Part shown: piece after piece, positions 1 through 8,319 of the stretch
Numbering within the stretch: the first letter of the stretch is position 1
How the letters are laid out: each line of letters begins with the position of its first letter
Program-made: the position numbers and the translations under genes
Assembly: GCF_002024505.1 (NCBI RefSeq)
Contig: NZ_CP019402.1
Span: forward strand, 2,108,001-2,172,000
Source: Plantibacter flavus
GTDB lineage: Bacteria > Actinomycetota > Actinomycetes > Actinomycetales > Microbacteriaceae
Direction of reading: 5' to 3'
Length of the DNA: 64,000 nt
Notes under the pieces: model-generated
Database searches by the model: none
Seen by the model: the letters and a program-made list of their open reading frames with translations, nothing else
What the model was told of the DNA's origin: nothing

Positions 1-1087
1 GGAAGAGCAGCGCGAATTGACTCGCCATGAGCCCGGCACCGATGATGCCGACCTTGGTGACCCGTCGGGCGAGCTGCTTGTCGGGCGCACCCGCAGGACG
101 CTTGGCCCGCTTCTGCACGAGGTCGAACGCGTACATGCTGGCCTGGAACTGGTCGCCGACGATGAGCTCGGACAGCGCCCGGTCCTCCCGCTCGAACCCC
201 TGCGCTTTCGTGCCGCTGCGGGCGGCCTCGAGCAGGTCGAGGGCCGCGTAGGGCGACTTCGCGACGGTGCCGATCTTGCTCTCGAGCACCTTGCGGGCGG
301 TGCTGATGGCGAGCGGCCACTTGATCGTCCGCTCCACCTTGCCCGGCACGTTCTTGCGCTGCACGGTCACCGTGCCACCGAGCACCCCGTCGGCCCACCG
401 CAAGGAGTCCTCGAGGAAGTTGGCGGCGGGGAACATGACGTCGGCGATGCCGTAGGCGAGCGCGTCCTGCGCCTTGAGCATCCGGTTGTTCTTGAGCGGG
501 TTGGAGATGACGACGTTGAGCGCGTTCTCGATGCCGATCAGGTTCGGGAGCAGGTAGGCGCCGCCCCAGCCCGGGATGAGTCCGAGGAACACCTCGGGGA
601 GCGCGATCGCGGGCGCCGAGGCGTCGACGGTCCGGTAGTTCGCGTTGAGGCCGATCTCGAGTCCGCCACCGAGCGCGAGTCCGTTGATGAAGACGAAGGT
701 CGGTACACCGAGGTCCTCGAGCTTGCCGAAGACATGGTGGCCGAGCTGCGCGAGCTTGGTCGCGACCTCACGGGACGGGATGTCGCCGACCTTGCTCAGG
801 TCGGCGCCGGCCGCCAGGATGAACGGCTTGCCCGTGATGGCGACGCCGTCGATCTCGCCCGATGCGGCACGGGTCCGTTGCGCCTCGAGGACGCCGTCGA
901 GCTCGAGCAGCGTGACCGGGCCGAGCGTGTTCGGCCGGGTGTGATCGCGTCCGTTGTCGAGGGTGATGAGCGCGATCGTGCGTCCGCTCGCCAGGCGCAC
1001 GTCCTTGACGTAGGAGCGCGTCACGACCTCGTCGTCGCCGCTGATCGCGACGAGCTCCGAGAAGTCGATGGTCGTGTAGTCGGTCAT
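1..1087 (-). CDS. 3-hydroxyacyl-CoA dehydrogenase / enoyl-CoA hydratase (FadB-type), 3' end outside window
   Basis: Multifunctional beta-oxidation enzyme that hydrates enoyl-CoA and oxidises 3-hydroxyacyl-CoA; only the N-terminal part is in the window. The reading frame starts with ATG at 1085-1087, directly after the TAG stop of the thiolase gene, so the two are translationally coupled. The first ~300 residues are a crotonase fold: an oxyanion-hole stretch ITGKPFILAAGADLSKV and ALGGGLEIGLNANYR are readable. The last visible residues, KVGIIGAGLMASQFA, are the start of the NAD-binding Rossmann domain of the dehydrogenase half. Partnered with the upstream thiolase it forms the FadBA pair for the last three steps of fatty-acid degradation. 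The frame is open to the window edge, so nothing suggests truncation in the genome. The family call is firm; substrate chain length is not visible. Confidence 0.93.
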   Translation of the reverse strand, partial: MTDYTTIDFSELVAISGDDEVVTRSYVKDVRLASGRTIALITLDNGRDHTRPNTLGPVTLLELDGVLEAQRTRAASGEIDGVAITGKPFILAAGADLSKVGDIPSREVATKLAQLGHHVFGKLEDLGVPTFVFINGLALGGGLEIGLNANYRTVDASAPAIALPEVFLGLIPGWGGAYLLPNLIGIENALNVVISNPLKNNRMLKAQDALAYGIADVMFPAANFLEDSLRWADGVLGGTVTVQRKNVPGKVERTIKWPLAISTARKVLESKIGTVAKSPYAALDLLEAARSGTKAQGFEREDRALSELIVGDQFQASMYAFDLVQKRAKRPAGAPDKQLARRVTKVGIIGAGLMASQFALLF

Positions 1088-2293
1088 CTACTTGCGTCCC
1101 TTCTTGCCGGTGAAGTACGGGTTCTCCCAGATCACGGTGCCGCCCTGGCCGAGGCCGACGCACATCGCCGTGAGGCCGTAGCGCACCTCGGGGTGCTCGG
1201 CGAACTGCGCCGCGAGCTGGATCATAAGTCGGACGCCGGAGGCTGCGAGCGGGTGCCCGACCGCGATCGCGCCACCCCACGGGTTCACCCGCGGGTCCTC
1301 GTCGTCGATGCCGAAGTGGTCGAGGAATGAGAGCACCTGGACGGCGAAGGCCTCGTTCAGTTCGAACAGCCCGATGTCCTCGATCGACAGACCGGCCTTC
1401 CGCAGCGCCTTCTCCGTGGAGGGGACGGGACCGATACCCATGATCTCGGGCTCGACGCCCGCGAACGCGAAGCTGACGAGGCGCATCTTCGGCGTGAGAC
1501 CGAGCTCCTTCGCCGTCGAGGCGCTGGCGAGCAGACTCACCGTGGCGCCGTCGGTCAGCGGCGAGGCGTTGCCTGCGGTGACACGGCCGTGGGGCCGGAA
1601 CGGCGTCTTCAGTCCGGCCAGCCCCTCCATCGTGGTCTCGGGCCGGAGTCCTTCGTCGCCGGTGGCGAGACCCCATCCGCTGTCGCTCCGGAGCGCGACC
1701 GGGACGAGGTCGGGCTGGATCCGTCCGGCTTCGTAGGCGGCCGCGACCTTCTGCTGGCTGCGCATGCCGAAACGGTCGGAGCGTTCCTTCGTGAGCTGTG
1801 GGAACCGGTCGTGGATGCGCTCGGCCGTCTTGCCCATGTTGAGCGCGTCCTCACTGACGAGGCGCTCGGCGAGGAACCGCGGGTTCGGGTCGGCGTCCAG
1901 CCCCATGGGGTGACGCCCCATGTGTTCGACGCCACCGGCGAGGACGAGGTCGTAGGCACCGAATGCGATGCCGCTGCCGAGCGTCGTGACCGAGGTCATC
2001 GCTCCGGCGCACATGCGGTCGATCGCGAATCCGGGGACGGACTTCGGGAGGCCGGCGAGCAGCGCGGCGGTGCGGCCGAGCGTGAGCCCCTGGTCGCCCT
2101 GCTGGGTCGTCGCCGCGATGGCGACCTCGTCGATGCGGTCGAGCGGCAGACCGGGATGACGTTCGAGCAGCCCGATGATCGCCTTGACGATCAGGTCGTC
2201 AGCCCGGGTGTTCCAGTACATGCCCTTTTCGCCGGCTCGTCCGAACGGTGTCCGGACTCCATCAACGAATACGACGTCGGCTTGTTCGGCCAC
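1088..2293 (-). CDS. fadA: acetyl-CoA C-acyltransferase (thiolase, FadA-type)
   Basis: Thiolase of 401 residues that cleaves 3-ketoacyl-CoA to acetyl-CoA and a shortened acyl-CoA. The nucleophilic cysteine is Cys95 in the context DRMCAGAMTS. The C-terminal GGAIAVGHPLAASG holds the catalytic histidine, and MCVGLGQGG near the end holds the second catalytic cysteine. The start is GTG at 2291-2293 with an AGGAGG ribosome-binding site 5 bases upstream. A TAGGAT -10-like hexamer lies at 2325-2330 on the minus strand, giving a short leader. The gene abuts the FadB-type gene with zero spacing. Its length is normal for thiolase I/II. Degradative thiolase (FadA) is favoured over biosynthetic acetoacetyl-CoA thiolase because of the fadB partner. 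Confidence 0.95.
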   Translation of the reverse strand: MAEQADVVFVDGVRTPFGRAGEKGMYWNTRADDLIVKAIIGLLERHPGLPLDRIDEVAIAATTQQGDQGLTLGRTAALLAGLPKSVPGFAIDRMCAGAMTSVTTLGSGIAFGAYDLVLAGGVEHMGRHPMGLDADPNPRFLAERLVSEDALNMGKTAERIHDRFPQLTKERSDRFGMRSQQKVAAAYEAGRIQPDLVPVALRSDSGWGLATGDEGLRPETTMEGLAGLKTPFRPHGRVTAGNASPLTDGATVSLLASASTAKELGLTPKMRLVSFAFAGVEPEIMGIGPVPSTEKALRKAGLSIEDIGLFELNEAFAVQVLSFLDHFGIDDEDPRVNPWGGAIAVGHPLAASGVRLMIQLAAQFAEHPEVRYGLTAMCVGLGQGGTVIWENPYFTGKKGRK

Positions 2294-2367
2294 GTTGCCT
2301 CCTCATTCTCGGGGTACGCCCCGATCCTAGGCGGCAGACACGGGTGGACACCCGGGTGCAGCGCTTC

Positions 2368-3615
2368 CTACGAAGCGTCCGGGTCAGGCTCCACCGGGGA
2401 TTGGGCCGACTCGACAAAGGCGTCGGTGATCGCCCGGGCGGTCGCGTCGATCTGCCAAGGGCGTGCCTCGTGCTCGGCGAGTGCTTCGGCGACCGTCTCG
2501 ACGGTGAGTGGTTCGGGCGGCGTCCAGGCCAGTCGGCGCAGCGTCTCCGGCGTGAGCAGGTTCTCCACCGGCATCGTCAGGAACTCCGCCGTCGCGAGGA
2601 TCTTCGTCCGTGCCGCGGTGTACCTGGCGTGCGCGTCAGGATTCTTGTCGGACCAGCTGCGCGGCGGTGGCAGCGTATCGCTCGCCGGTCGGGCACCGGG
2701 GAGGTCCTCGGTGGTCTGGCCGGTGTGGATCGCGTTCCACCAGAGGTCGAGTTCGGTGCGGCTCGCGCGCCCACGGAAGTCCGAAAGGGCTGCGAGGTCG
2801 CGCTTCGAGCTGGGGTTGGCCTTCGCGGCCGCGGTGATCGAGGCGTCGGGGATGAGCCGCCCGGGGGCGGTGTCGCGGCGCTGCGCGAGTTCGTCACGCG
2901 CGATCCAGAGCTCGCGAGCGACGGCGAGGTTGCGTTGTCCGCGCACGGCGTGGAGTCCGGAGAGGCGGCGCCAGGGCTCGGCGCGGGGTGCCTTCGCCTC
3001 CCGGGCCAGCGTCGCCTGGAACTCCTGGCGCGCGATGTCGCTCTTCCCGGCATCCTCGATGCGGCCTGCCAGCTCCTCCGCGGCGTCGACGAGCAGCTCG
3101 ACGTCGAGCGCCGCGTATTCGAGCCAGGAGGCGGGGAGCGGGCGGGTCGACCAGTCGGCGGCGGAGTGCTCCTTCGCCAGATGGACGCCCAACAGTTCCT
3201 CGACCACGGCACCCAGCCCGACACGCGGCAGCCCGAGCAGACGGGCGCCCAGTTCGGTGTCGAAGAGCTCGCTCGGGTCGACGCCCACCTCGCGGAGGCA
3301 GGCGAGGTCCTGGCTGGCCGCGTGCAGGATCGAGCGTTCACCCTGGATCAGGGCACCGAGTTCGGCCATGGAGCCGATCGCTGGCGGGTCGTAGAGGAAG
3401 ACCCCGGCACCGCGACGGTAGACCTGGATCAGGTAGGCCCGCTGCGAGTATCGGTAGCCCGACGCGCGTTCGGCGTCGAGCGCGAACGGCCCGTGACCGG
3501 CGGCGAGCACCTCGAGTGAGGCGAGGTAGGCCTCGCGGGTGTCGGTGACGACCCGTGGTGCGGTCGGTGCGGGCGGCGGGACGAGCGGCGCCGATCCGGG
3601 CGCCGCGTCACTCAC
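2368..3615 (-). CDS. rnd: ribonuclease D (DEDDy 3'-5' exonuclease with HRDC domain)
   Basis: 3'-to-5' exoribonuclease of 415 residues of the RNase D family, acting in tRNA 3' maturation and RNA turnover. The DEDDy residues are visible: Asp47 and Glu49 in FALDAE, Asp103 in ASQDLACL, and Tyr167/Asp171 in YAALD. A C-terminal helical region around residues 220-300 fits HRDC. The start chosen is GTG at 3613-3615, overlapping the DUF3000 stop by 8 bases; an open frame continues upstream but is only antisense-free shadow of DUF3000. The DUF3000-RNase D pairing is a standing arrangement in Microbacteriaceae and relatives. The N-terminus up to residue 22 is proline/alanine rich and probably flexible. 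Followed after 74 bases by the thiolase gene, which has its own promoter-like element. Confidence 0.92.
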   Translation of the reverse strand: MSDAAPGSAPLVPPPAPTAPRVVTDTREAYLASLEVLAAGHGPFALDAERASGYRYSQRAYLIQVYRRGAGVFLYDPPAIGSMAELGALIQGERSILHAASQDLACLREVGVDPSELFDTELGARLLGLPRVGLGAVVEELLGVHLAKEHSAADWSTRPLPASWLEYAALDVELLVDAAEELAGRIEDAGKSDIARQEFQATLAREAKAPRAEPWRRLSGLHAVRGQRNLAVARELWIARDELAQRRDTAPGRLIPDASITAAAKANPSSKRDLAALSDFRGRASRTELDLWWNAIHTGQTTEDLPGARPASDTLPPPRSWSDKNPDAHARYTAARTKILATAEFLTMPVENLLTPETLRRLAWTPPEPLTVETVAEALAEHEARPWQIDATARAITDAFVESAQSPVEPDPDAS

Positions 3616-4204
3616 GGTGAGCTCGTTTGACGGACAACAGGGAGACCCCTTCGGTGGTCGGAGGCAAGCCGGCGAGCATGCACAGCAGCTCTCCCCATCC
3701 TTCCACGTGCGCCGCGACGTCGCTTTCCAGCGGTGTCCACGACGCTCGGAGCTCGATCTGTGCGCCGTCGCCCTGGCGGGCGAGCTCCCCGAAGCCACTC
3801 GAGATGATCTTCGTCGCGGTGCCGGACGCCGCCTGGTAGGAGGCGCCACGGGTGTCGAGGGCGTCCACGAGCCAGGACCAGGCGACCTCGGCCAAGAACG
3901 GGTCGAGTCCGATCTCGGTCTCCAGGGGAGCCTGGGCGAAGCAGACGACGCGGAAGCGTCCGCCCCAGGCGTCGGAACCGTCGGGGTCGTAGAGGAGGAC
4001 GAACCGCCCCGTACCGAGGTCGGAGTCGGCATCGTGGCGACTCGGCGAGACGTCCGCCGCGAGGGCGATGGCGAACGGCGCGAGATTGCTCGGCGCGGGG
4101 ATCTCCGTGACTCTCAGATCGGGCCGGACGGCTGCAGCGCGAACAGCGTCCACCGCTCGGGCGAACTCTTCGGGAACCTTTGCCGTCGTCGGACTCTCTA
4201 CCAC
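3608..4204 (-). CDS. DUF3000 domain-containing protein
   Basis: Protein of 198 residues of the actinobacterial DUF3000 family, function unknown. It has no signal peptide or membrane segment and looks like a compact cytoplasmic alpha/beta protein (readable blocks: PEEFARAVDAVR, LGTGRFVLLYDPDG, VEGWGELLCML). Start is GTG at 4202-4204. A TAGTCT -10 hexamer on the minus strand (4211-4216) is followed by exactly six bases and then the GTG, so the mRNA is probably leaderless. It overlaps RNase D by 8 bases and is presumably co-transcribed with it, hinting at a role near RNA metabolism, but this is inference from position only. Confidence 0.88.
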   Translation of the reverse strand: MVESPTTAKVPEEFARAVDAVRAAAVRPDLRVTEIPAPSNLAPFAIALAADVSPSRHDADSDLGTGRFVLLYDPDGSDAWGGRFRVVCFAQAPLETEIGLDPFLAEVAWSWLVDALDTRGASYQAASGTATKIISSGFGELARQGDGAQIELRASWTPLESDVAAHVEGWGELLCMLAGLPPTTEGVSLLSVKRAHRE

Positions 4205-4210
4205 GACTGA

Positions 4211-4220
4211 AGACTAGAGT
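4211..4220. promoter_or_regulatory. overlapping divergent -10 elements
   Basis: The ten bases AGACTAGAGT carry TAGAGT on the plus strand (4215-4220), 9 bases before the ATG of the alpha/beta hydrolase, and TAGTCT on the minus strand (4216-4211), 6 bases before the GTG of DUF3000. The -10 boxes share the CTAG core, so RNA polymerase could not occupy both at once. No convincing -35 is seen on either side. Confidence 0.4.
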
Positions 4221-4229
4221 TACATCCCG

Positions 4230-5486
4230 ATGAATGGGCAGAGGCACGCCGGGCGGAGACGCGGACCCCGGTCGCAGGCAGGCGGTCGAGGAGTGGCGGG
4301 CCCCGGCATCCGACGACGGGGTTCGGCGACGGATGCGATCGTCATCGCCGGCGGAGCCGCTGCCGCCGTCGGCGCCCTCGGACTCGCCGTCGTCGCGACC
4401 ATCGCCCGCAAGGTGGTGGTCCCGGCTCGGGACCGCCCGAGCGAGGCACGCATCGTCGGCTTGGACCGTGCCGGAGGGACGATCGAACTCGTCGCGTCCC
4501 CGGACACGATCGTCCCGGGCCGCTACGGCAGCTGGGTGACGAGACGTGCCGCCTACGTGCAGCTGGGCGACATCCTCGAGGTGCGGCAGCACACGGTGGT
4601 CCGGACGCTCCTCGGCGGCGACGTCGACGCGCTCCGCGTCGGCCAGGAGGCCGAGTTCAGCGGGTGGTTCTTCCGCCGCCCGGAGGAGCTGGGTCTCGCC
4701 CACGAGGACGTGCTCGTCCCGACCCCGCTCGGGCCGGCGCCGGCGTGGGCGATCCACCCGGAGGACGGACCGTCCACCCGCTGGGCCGTCCTGGTGCACG
4801 GCCGGGGGACCACGCGATCCGAAGCGCTCCGAGCGGTGCCGAGCTTCCGCAACGCCGGGTACTCGTGCCTGCTCGTCTCCTACCGCAACGACGGCGACGC
4901 TCCGCCCGCGCTGGACTTCCGCTACGCGCTCGGCGACGAGGAGTGGCGCGACGTGGACGCCGCGATCGGTTGGGTGCGCGAACAGGGCGCCGCAGACGTC
5001 GTGCTCATGGGCTGGTCCATGGGCGGAGCGATCGTGCTCCAGGCCTCACGGCGGACGACGCACCCCGAACTCCTCCGCGCCGTCGCGCTCGATTCGCCGG
5101 TCATCGACTGGGTGGACGTCCTGCAGCACCAGGCCCGCGAGAACCGGATCCCGAGCGTCGTGGGTCGGGTCGCCCTGCTCGCCATCAGCCGCCGGTGGGG
5201 ACGCCTCCTGACCGGGCAGGCGACGAGCATCGATCTCGGACGGCTCGACTACGTCGCCAACGCCGCCGACCTCGCGCTGCCGATCCTGCTGATGCACAGT
5301 GACGACGACGGTTACGTCCCGGCAGGGCCGTCGCGGGCGCTCGCCCTCGCACGACCGGACATCGTGACCTTCGTCCCGTTCACCGTCGCCCGTCACACGA
5401 AGCTCTGGAACTACGACCCGGAGCGTTGGACCGCCGCGGTCTCGGACTGGCTCGACGAGCTCGTGCCGCTACCGCCCGGGCACTGA
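4230..5486 (+). CDS. membrane-anchored alpha/beta hydrolase
   Basis: Protein of 418 residues. A basic N-terminus (residues 1-30) is followed by one hydrophobic segment at about 36-60, then a ~100-residue region before the hydrolase fold, so the catalytic domain is probably outside or at the membrane. The nucleophile elbow GWSMGG places the catalytic serine at residue 263. LPILLMHSDDDGYVP holds the likely catalytic acid and VARHTKLWNYDPE the catalytic histidine. The fold resembles the BAAT/dienelactone-hydrolase-like alpha/beta hydrolases annotated in actinobacteria as lipase or peptidase; substrate cannot be deduced. The start is ATG 4230, 9 bases after a TAGAGT element. The gene is single, divergent from DUF3000 and convergent with sufE. 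Confidence 0.85.
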   Translation: MNGQRHAGRRRGPRSQAGGRGVAGPGIRRRGSATDAIVIAGGAAAAVGALGLAVVATIARKVVVPARDRPSEARIVGLDRAGGTIELVASPDTIVPGRYGSWVTRRAAYVQLGDILEVRQHTVVRTLLGGDVDALRVGQEAEFSGWFFRRPEELGLAHEDVLVPTPLGPAPAWAIHPEDGPSTRWAVLVHGRGTTRSEALRAVPSFRNAGYSCLLVSYRNDGDAPPALDFRYALGDEEWRDVDAAIGWVREQGAADVVLMGWSMGGAIVLQASRRTTHPELLRAVALDSPVIDWVDVLQHQARENRIPSVVGRVALLAISRRWGRLLTGQATSIDLGRLDYVANAADLALPILLMHSDDDGYVPAGPSRALALARPDIVTFVPFTVARHTKLWNYDPERWTAAVSDWLDELVPLPPGH

Positions 5487-5502
5487 CCGACGGACCGACG
5501 AC

Positions 5503-5937
5503 TCAGGCGAGTTCGCGGAGGCGGCGCTTCGTCCTGCCGAGCAGCGCCGACATCCCGCGCAGTCGCAGGGGCGACACCGCCCGGGAGAGTCCGATCATCT
5601 GCGGGAAGTCGTCGGGAACGGCGAGGACCTCGTCGACGGTGAGTCCCGCGAGCCCCTGGACGAGGATGCTCGCGAACCCGCGAGTGGTCGGCGCTTCCTC
5701 GGGAGCCGTGGCGAACAGGTGCACGATGCCGTCCTCGTCGACCTCGACGAAGAAGAACACGGGCGCCTGGCACTCGAGCACCCGCTCCATGAGATCGGGG
5801 TGGTCGCGATAGCGCTCCGGGAGGTCCGGCAGCTCGTCGCTGAATTCGAGGAGCAGCTGCAGCCGTGAGCGTTCCTCGACGGCGAGGAACTCATCTCGGA
5901 TCTCGGCGAGGTTCGGGGCGAGGAGGGAATCGGTCAT
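5503..5937 (-). CDS. sufE: SufE family Fe-S / sulfur transfer protein
   Basis: Protein of 144 residues, the usual length of SufE. The conserved acceptor cysteine is Cys56 in RVLECQAPVFFF, and the C-terminal block GLTVDEVLAVPDDF matches the family. SufE accepts persulfide sulfur from a cysteine desulfurase for Fe-S assembly. ATG at 5935-5937 is chosen; an in-frame GTG at 5941-5943 would add two residues. The sulfurtransferase gene lies just upstream on the same strand (83 bases away), and the pair sseA-sufE recurs in actinobacteria, suggesting a joint role in sulfane sulfur handling. No desulfurase gene is nearby. Confidence 0.92.
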   Translation of the reverse strand: MTDSLLAPNLAEIRDEFLAVEERSRLQLLLEFSDELPDLPERYRDHPDLMERVLECQAPVFFFVEVDEDGIVHLFATAPEEAPTTRGFASILVQGLAGLTVDEVLAVPDDFPQMIGLSRAVSPLRLRGMSALLGRTKRRLRELA

Positions 5938-6020
5938 GGTCACTCCAGTATCGCAGCCGGGAACAGCGGACCGCCCTCCCGCACCGTGACGCCGTGCGGA
6001 AGGGCGGTGGGTGGACGGGC

Positions 6021-6923
6021 TCAGCGCGTCGGTGCGTCGCCCGGCTCGGCGCCCTGCACGATCGGCACGCGCACGGCGCTGCCCCATTCCGTCCAGGACC
6101 CGTCGTAGTTGCGGACGTTGTCGAACCCGAGCAGGTGCTGCAGGACGAACCACGTGTGACTCGACCGCTCGCCGATGCGGCAGTAGGCGATCACCTCGTC
6201 ACCTTCGGCGAGGCCCGCGCCGTCGCGGTAGATCGCGTCCAGCTCCTCCGCCGGCCGGAAGGTGCCGTCCTCGGCGACCGCCTTGCCCCACGGGACGCTC
6301 CGCGCACTCGGGATGTGACCGGCGCGGAGCGCACCCTCTTCGGGGTAGGCGGGCGCCGTGGTGCGTTCACCGCTGTACTCCTCGGGGGAGCGGACGTCGA
6401 TGAGCGGCTTGCCGAGGTGGGCGAGCACATCGTCCTTGTAGGCGCGGAGGGCCGTGTCGTCGCGCTCCACCACGGGGTACTCGACGGCGTCGCGCTCCGT
6501 GGCGTCGCGGGTGACCGCCCGGCCGTCAGCGATCCACTTGTCGCGTCCACCGTCGAGCAGCCGGACGTCCTCGTGTCCGAAGAGGCTGAAGACCCACAGG
6601 GCGTAGGCGGCCCACCAGTTGTTCTTGTCGCCGTAGATGACCACGGTGTCGTCTCGCGAGATCCCCTTGGACCCCAGCAGCGCGGCGAAGGCGGCTCCGT
6701 CGATGTAGTCGCGCTCAACCGGGTCGTTGAGGTCGGTGTGCCAGTCGACCTTCACCGAGCCGGGGATGTGGCCGGTCTCGTAGAGGAGGACGTCCTCATC
6801 GGACTCGACGACGACGAGACCGGGTTCGCCCAGGTGCGCTTCGAGCCACTCCGCCGTGACGAGGCGCTCGGGGTGGGCGTAGGCGGTGAACTTGGTCGAG
6901 GTCGAATCGGCGTCGACGGTCAT
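6021..6923 (-). CDS. sseA: thiosulfate/3-mercaptopyruvate sulfurtransferase (rhodanese)
   Basis: Two-domain rhodanese of 300 residues that moves sulfane sulfur from thiosulfate or 3-mercaptopyruvate to an acceptor such as cyanide or thioredoxin. The inactive N-terminal rhodanese domain spans about 15-145 and the active C-terminal domain about 160-285. The active-site cysteine is Cys248 in the loop [12 protein letters not shown], the version known from mycobacterial CysA2/SseC proteins. The start ATG at 6921-6923 follows a strong GGAGGT 5 bases upstream; a longer in-frame start at 6974 lacks a ribosome-binding site and is rejected. It precedes sufE on the same strand. Which of the two substrates is used is not clear from sequence. 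Confidence 0.93.
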   Translation of the reverse strand: MTVDADSTSTKFTAYAHPERLVTAEWLEAHLGEPGLVVVESDEDVLLYETGHIPGSVKVDWHTDLNDPVERDYIDGAAFAALLGSKGISRDDTVVIYGDKNNWWAAYALWVFSLFGHEDVRLLDGGRDKWIADGRAVTRDATERDAVEYPVVERDDTALRAYKDDVLAHLGKPLIDVRSPEEYSGERTTAPAYPEEGALRAGHIPSARSVPWGKAVAEDGTFRPAEELDAIYRDGAGLAEGDEVIAYCRIGERSSHTWFVLQHLLGFDNVRNYDGSWTEWGSAVRVPIVQGAEPGDAPTR

Positions 6924-7059
6924 GGGTACCTCCGGTCGTGCAGCTGGCTGCGGTGTGGCTCGGGTGTCGTGCATCTAGGCTGGAAGCCTGTCCCTTCGAC
7001 AGTACGCCGTCCGCGCCACCGAACCACACCGATGCGTCAGACGCCGTAACCCAGCACCC

Positions 7060-8121
7060 ATGCAGAGCCAGAGGTTTGCCGTGACCACGCCTTCCGTCCC
7101 GACCGGATTCCGCAGCCTCGCCGACCGTGTCCCCACGGTCAGTGGCGCCGAGATCGTCGCGAGCCTGACGCCACCCCGGCAGTTCGAGCAGGCGAGCTTC
7201 GACTCGTACCGTCCGGATCCCGATTTCCCTGGCCAGGCGGCCGCGGTCGAGAAGCTCCGCGCCTTCTTCGCGCCCCAGGCCGGTGTCGGTGGCGGCTTCT
7301 TCGGACGGCGGAAGCCCAAGGTGTCGGCGGCCAAGCCGGGCATCTACCTGGACGGTGGCTTCGGCGTCGGCAAGACCCACCTCCTGGCCGCGCTCTGGCA
7401 CGATGCGCCCGGTCGGAAGAAGTACTTCGGCACCTTCATCGAGTACACGGCCCTCGTCGGAGCGCTCGGCTACGCGGCGGCGGTCGCGCAGCTGACGGGC
7501 GCGACGCTCATCTGCATCGACGAGTTCGAGCTCGACGACCCGGGCGACACGATGGTCATGACCCGACTGCTCGGGGAACTCGTCGCGACCGGGACGAGGA
7601 TCGCGGCGACCTCCAACACGCCGCCGAACGCCCTGGGGGAGGGCCGCTTCGCCGCAGCCGACTTCCTCCGCGAGATCCAGGCCATGAGCGCCAATTTCGA
7701 GACCCTCCGCATCGACGGCACCGACTACCGCCGTCGCAGCATCGAGGGGCACGCCGTGGTGAGCTCCGAGGAGCGGTTCGACGCCCGCACCGAGGAGGCG
7801 GCGGCCGCCGGCCGGAACGTCACGGTCGACACCTTCGACGGTCTCATCACGCACCTCGCCGCCGTCCACCCCTCACGGTTCATCGGACTCCTCGACGGCG
7901 TCGACCTGATCGCGCTCCGCGACGTCCACGAGTTGACCGACCAGGGCCAGGCGCTCCGGCTCGTCGCGTTCATCGACCGGGTGTACGACGCACAGATCCC
8001 CGTGGTCACCACCGGCACCGCCCTCGACGAGGTGTTCGGCGGCGACATGCTCAGCGGTGGGTACCGCAAGAAGTACCTGCGCGCGATGTCGCGCATGATC
8101 GCCCTCACCTCGATGGACTGA
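7060..8121 (+). CDS. zapE: cell division protein ZapE (AFG1-like ATPase)
   Basis: P-loop ATPase of 353 residues of the AFG1/ZapE family. The Walker A motif is GGFGVGKTH at about residues 103-111, Walker B LICIDEFELDD at about 147-157, and the C-terminal half carries the family blocks SRFIGLLDGVDLIALRDVHELTDQ and the terminal GGDMLSGGYRKKYLRAMSRM. In E. coli ZapE acts on Z rings late in division; in actinobacteria the role is less studied. Two starts are possible: ATG 7060, or GTG 7081, which is preceded by AGAGG at 7069-7073 and is well placed for translation. A TAGGCT -10-like hexamer sits at 6976-6981. A short GC hairpin at the stop codon (8119-8138) could help termination. Confidence 0.9.
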   Translation: MQSQRFAVTTPSVPTGFRSLADRVPTVSGAEIVASLTPPRQFEQASFDSYRPDPDFPGQAAAVEKLRAFFAPQAGVGGGFFGRRKPKVSAAKPGIYLDGGFGVGKTHLLAALWHDAPGRKKYFGTFIEYTALVGALGYAAAVAQLTGATLICIDEFELDDPGDTMVMTRLLGELVATGTRIAATSNTPPNALGEGRFAAADFLREIQAMSANFETLRIDGTDYRRRSIEGHAVVSSEERFDARTEEAAAAGRNVTVDTFDGLITHLAAVHPSRFIGLLDGVDLIALRDVHELTDQGQALRLVAFIDRVYDAQIPVVTTGTALDEVFGGDMLSGGYRKKYLRAMSRMIALTSMD

Positions 8122-8170
8122 CCGGTCCCGCCCGGTCACGAAACACGCTGTTTACCTGGGCGGCACTCGC

Positions 8171-8208
8171 GTAACACATCGGAAACACGCTGACAGTCGT
8201 GCGGAAAC
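8171..8208 (+). promoter_or_regulatory. GlnR-type operator upstream of amtB
   Basis: GTAAC at 8171-8175, six bases, GAAAC at 8182-8186 is an exact match to the GTnAC-N6-GnAAC half-unit of actinobacterial GlnR operators. A second GAAAC lies at 8204-8208, exactly 22 bases after the first, where the full two-unit operator (GTnAC-N6-GAAAC-N6-GTnAC-N6-GAAAC) expects it; its GTnAC partner at 8193-8197 is degenerate. It sits 112 bases before the amtB start, fitting activation by GlnR under nitrogen limitation. Confidence 0.7.
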
Positions 8209-8319
8209 CTCCGTTCCCCAGACTGGTCGCTGTACCGAGTCGGACGGCGAGGCCGAGCTCAGCCGGTCCTCACCATCTCGGGCACCCGTTGCAAGACCAC
8301 GATGTGTGAGGAAGATCCA

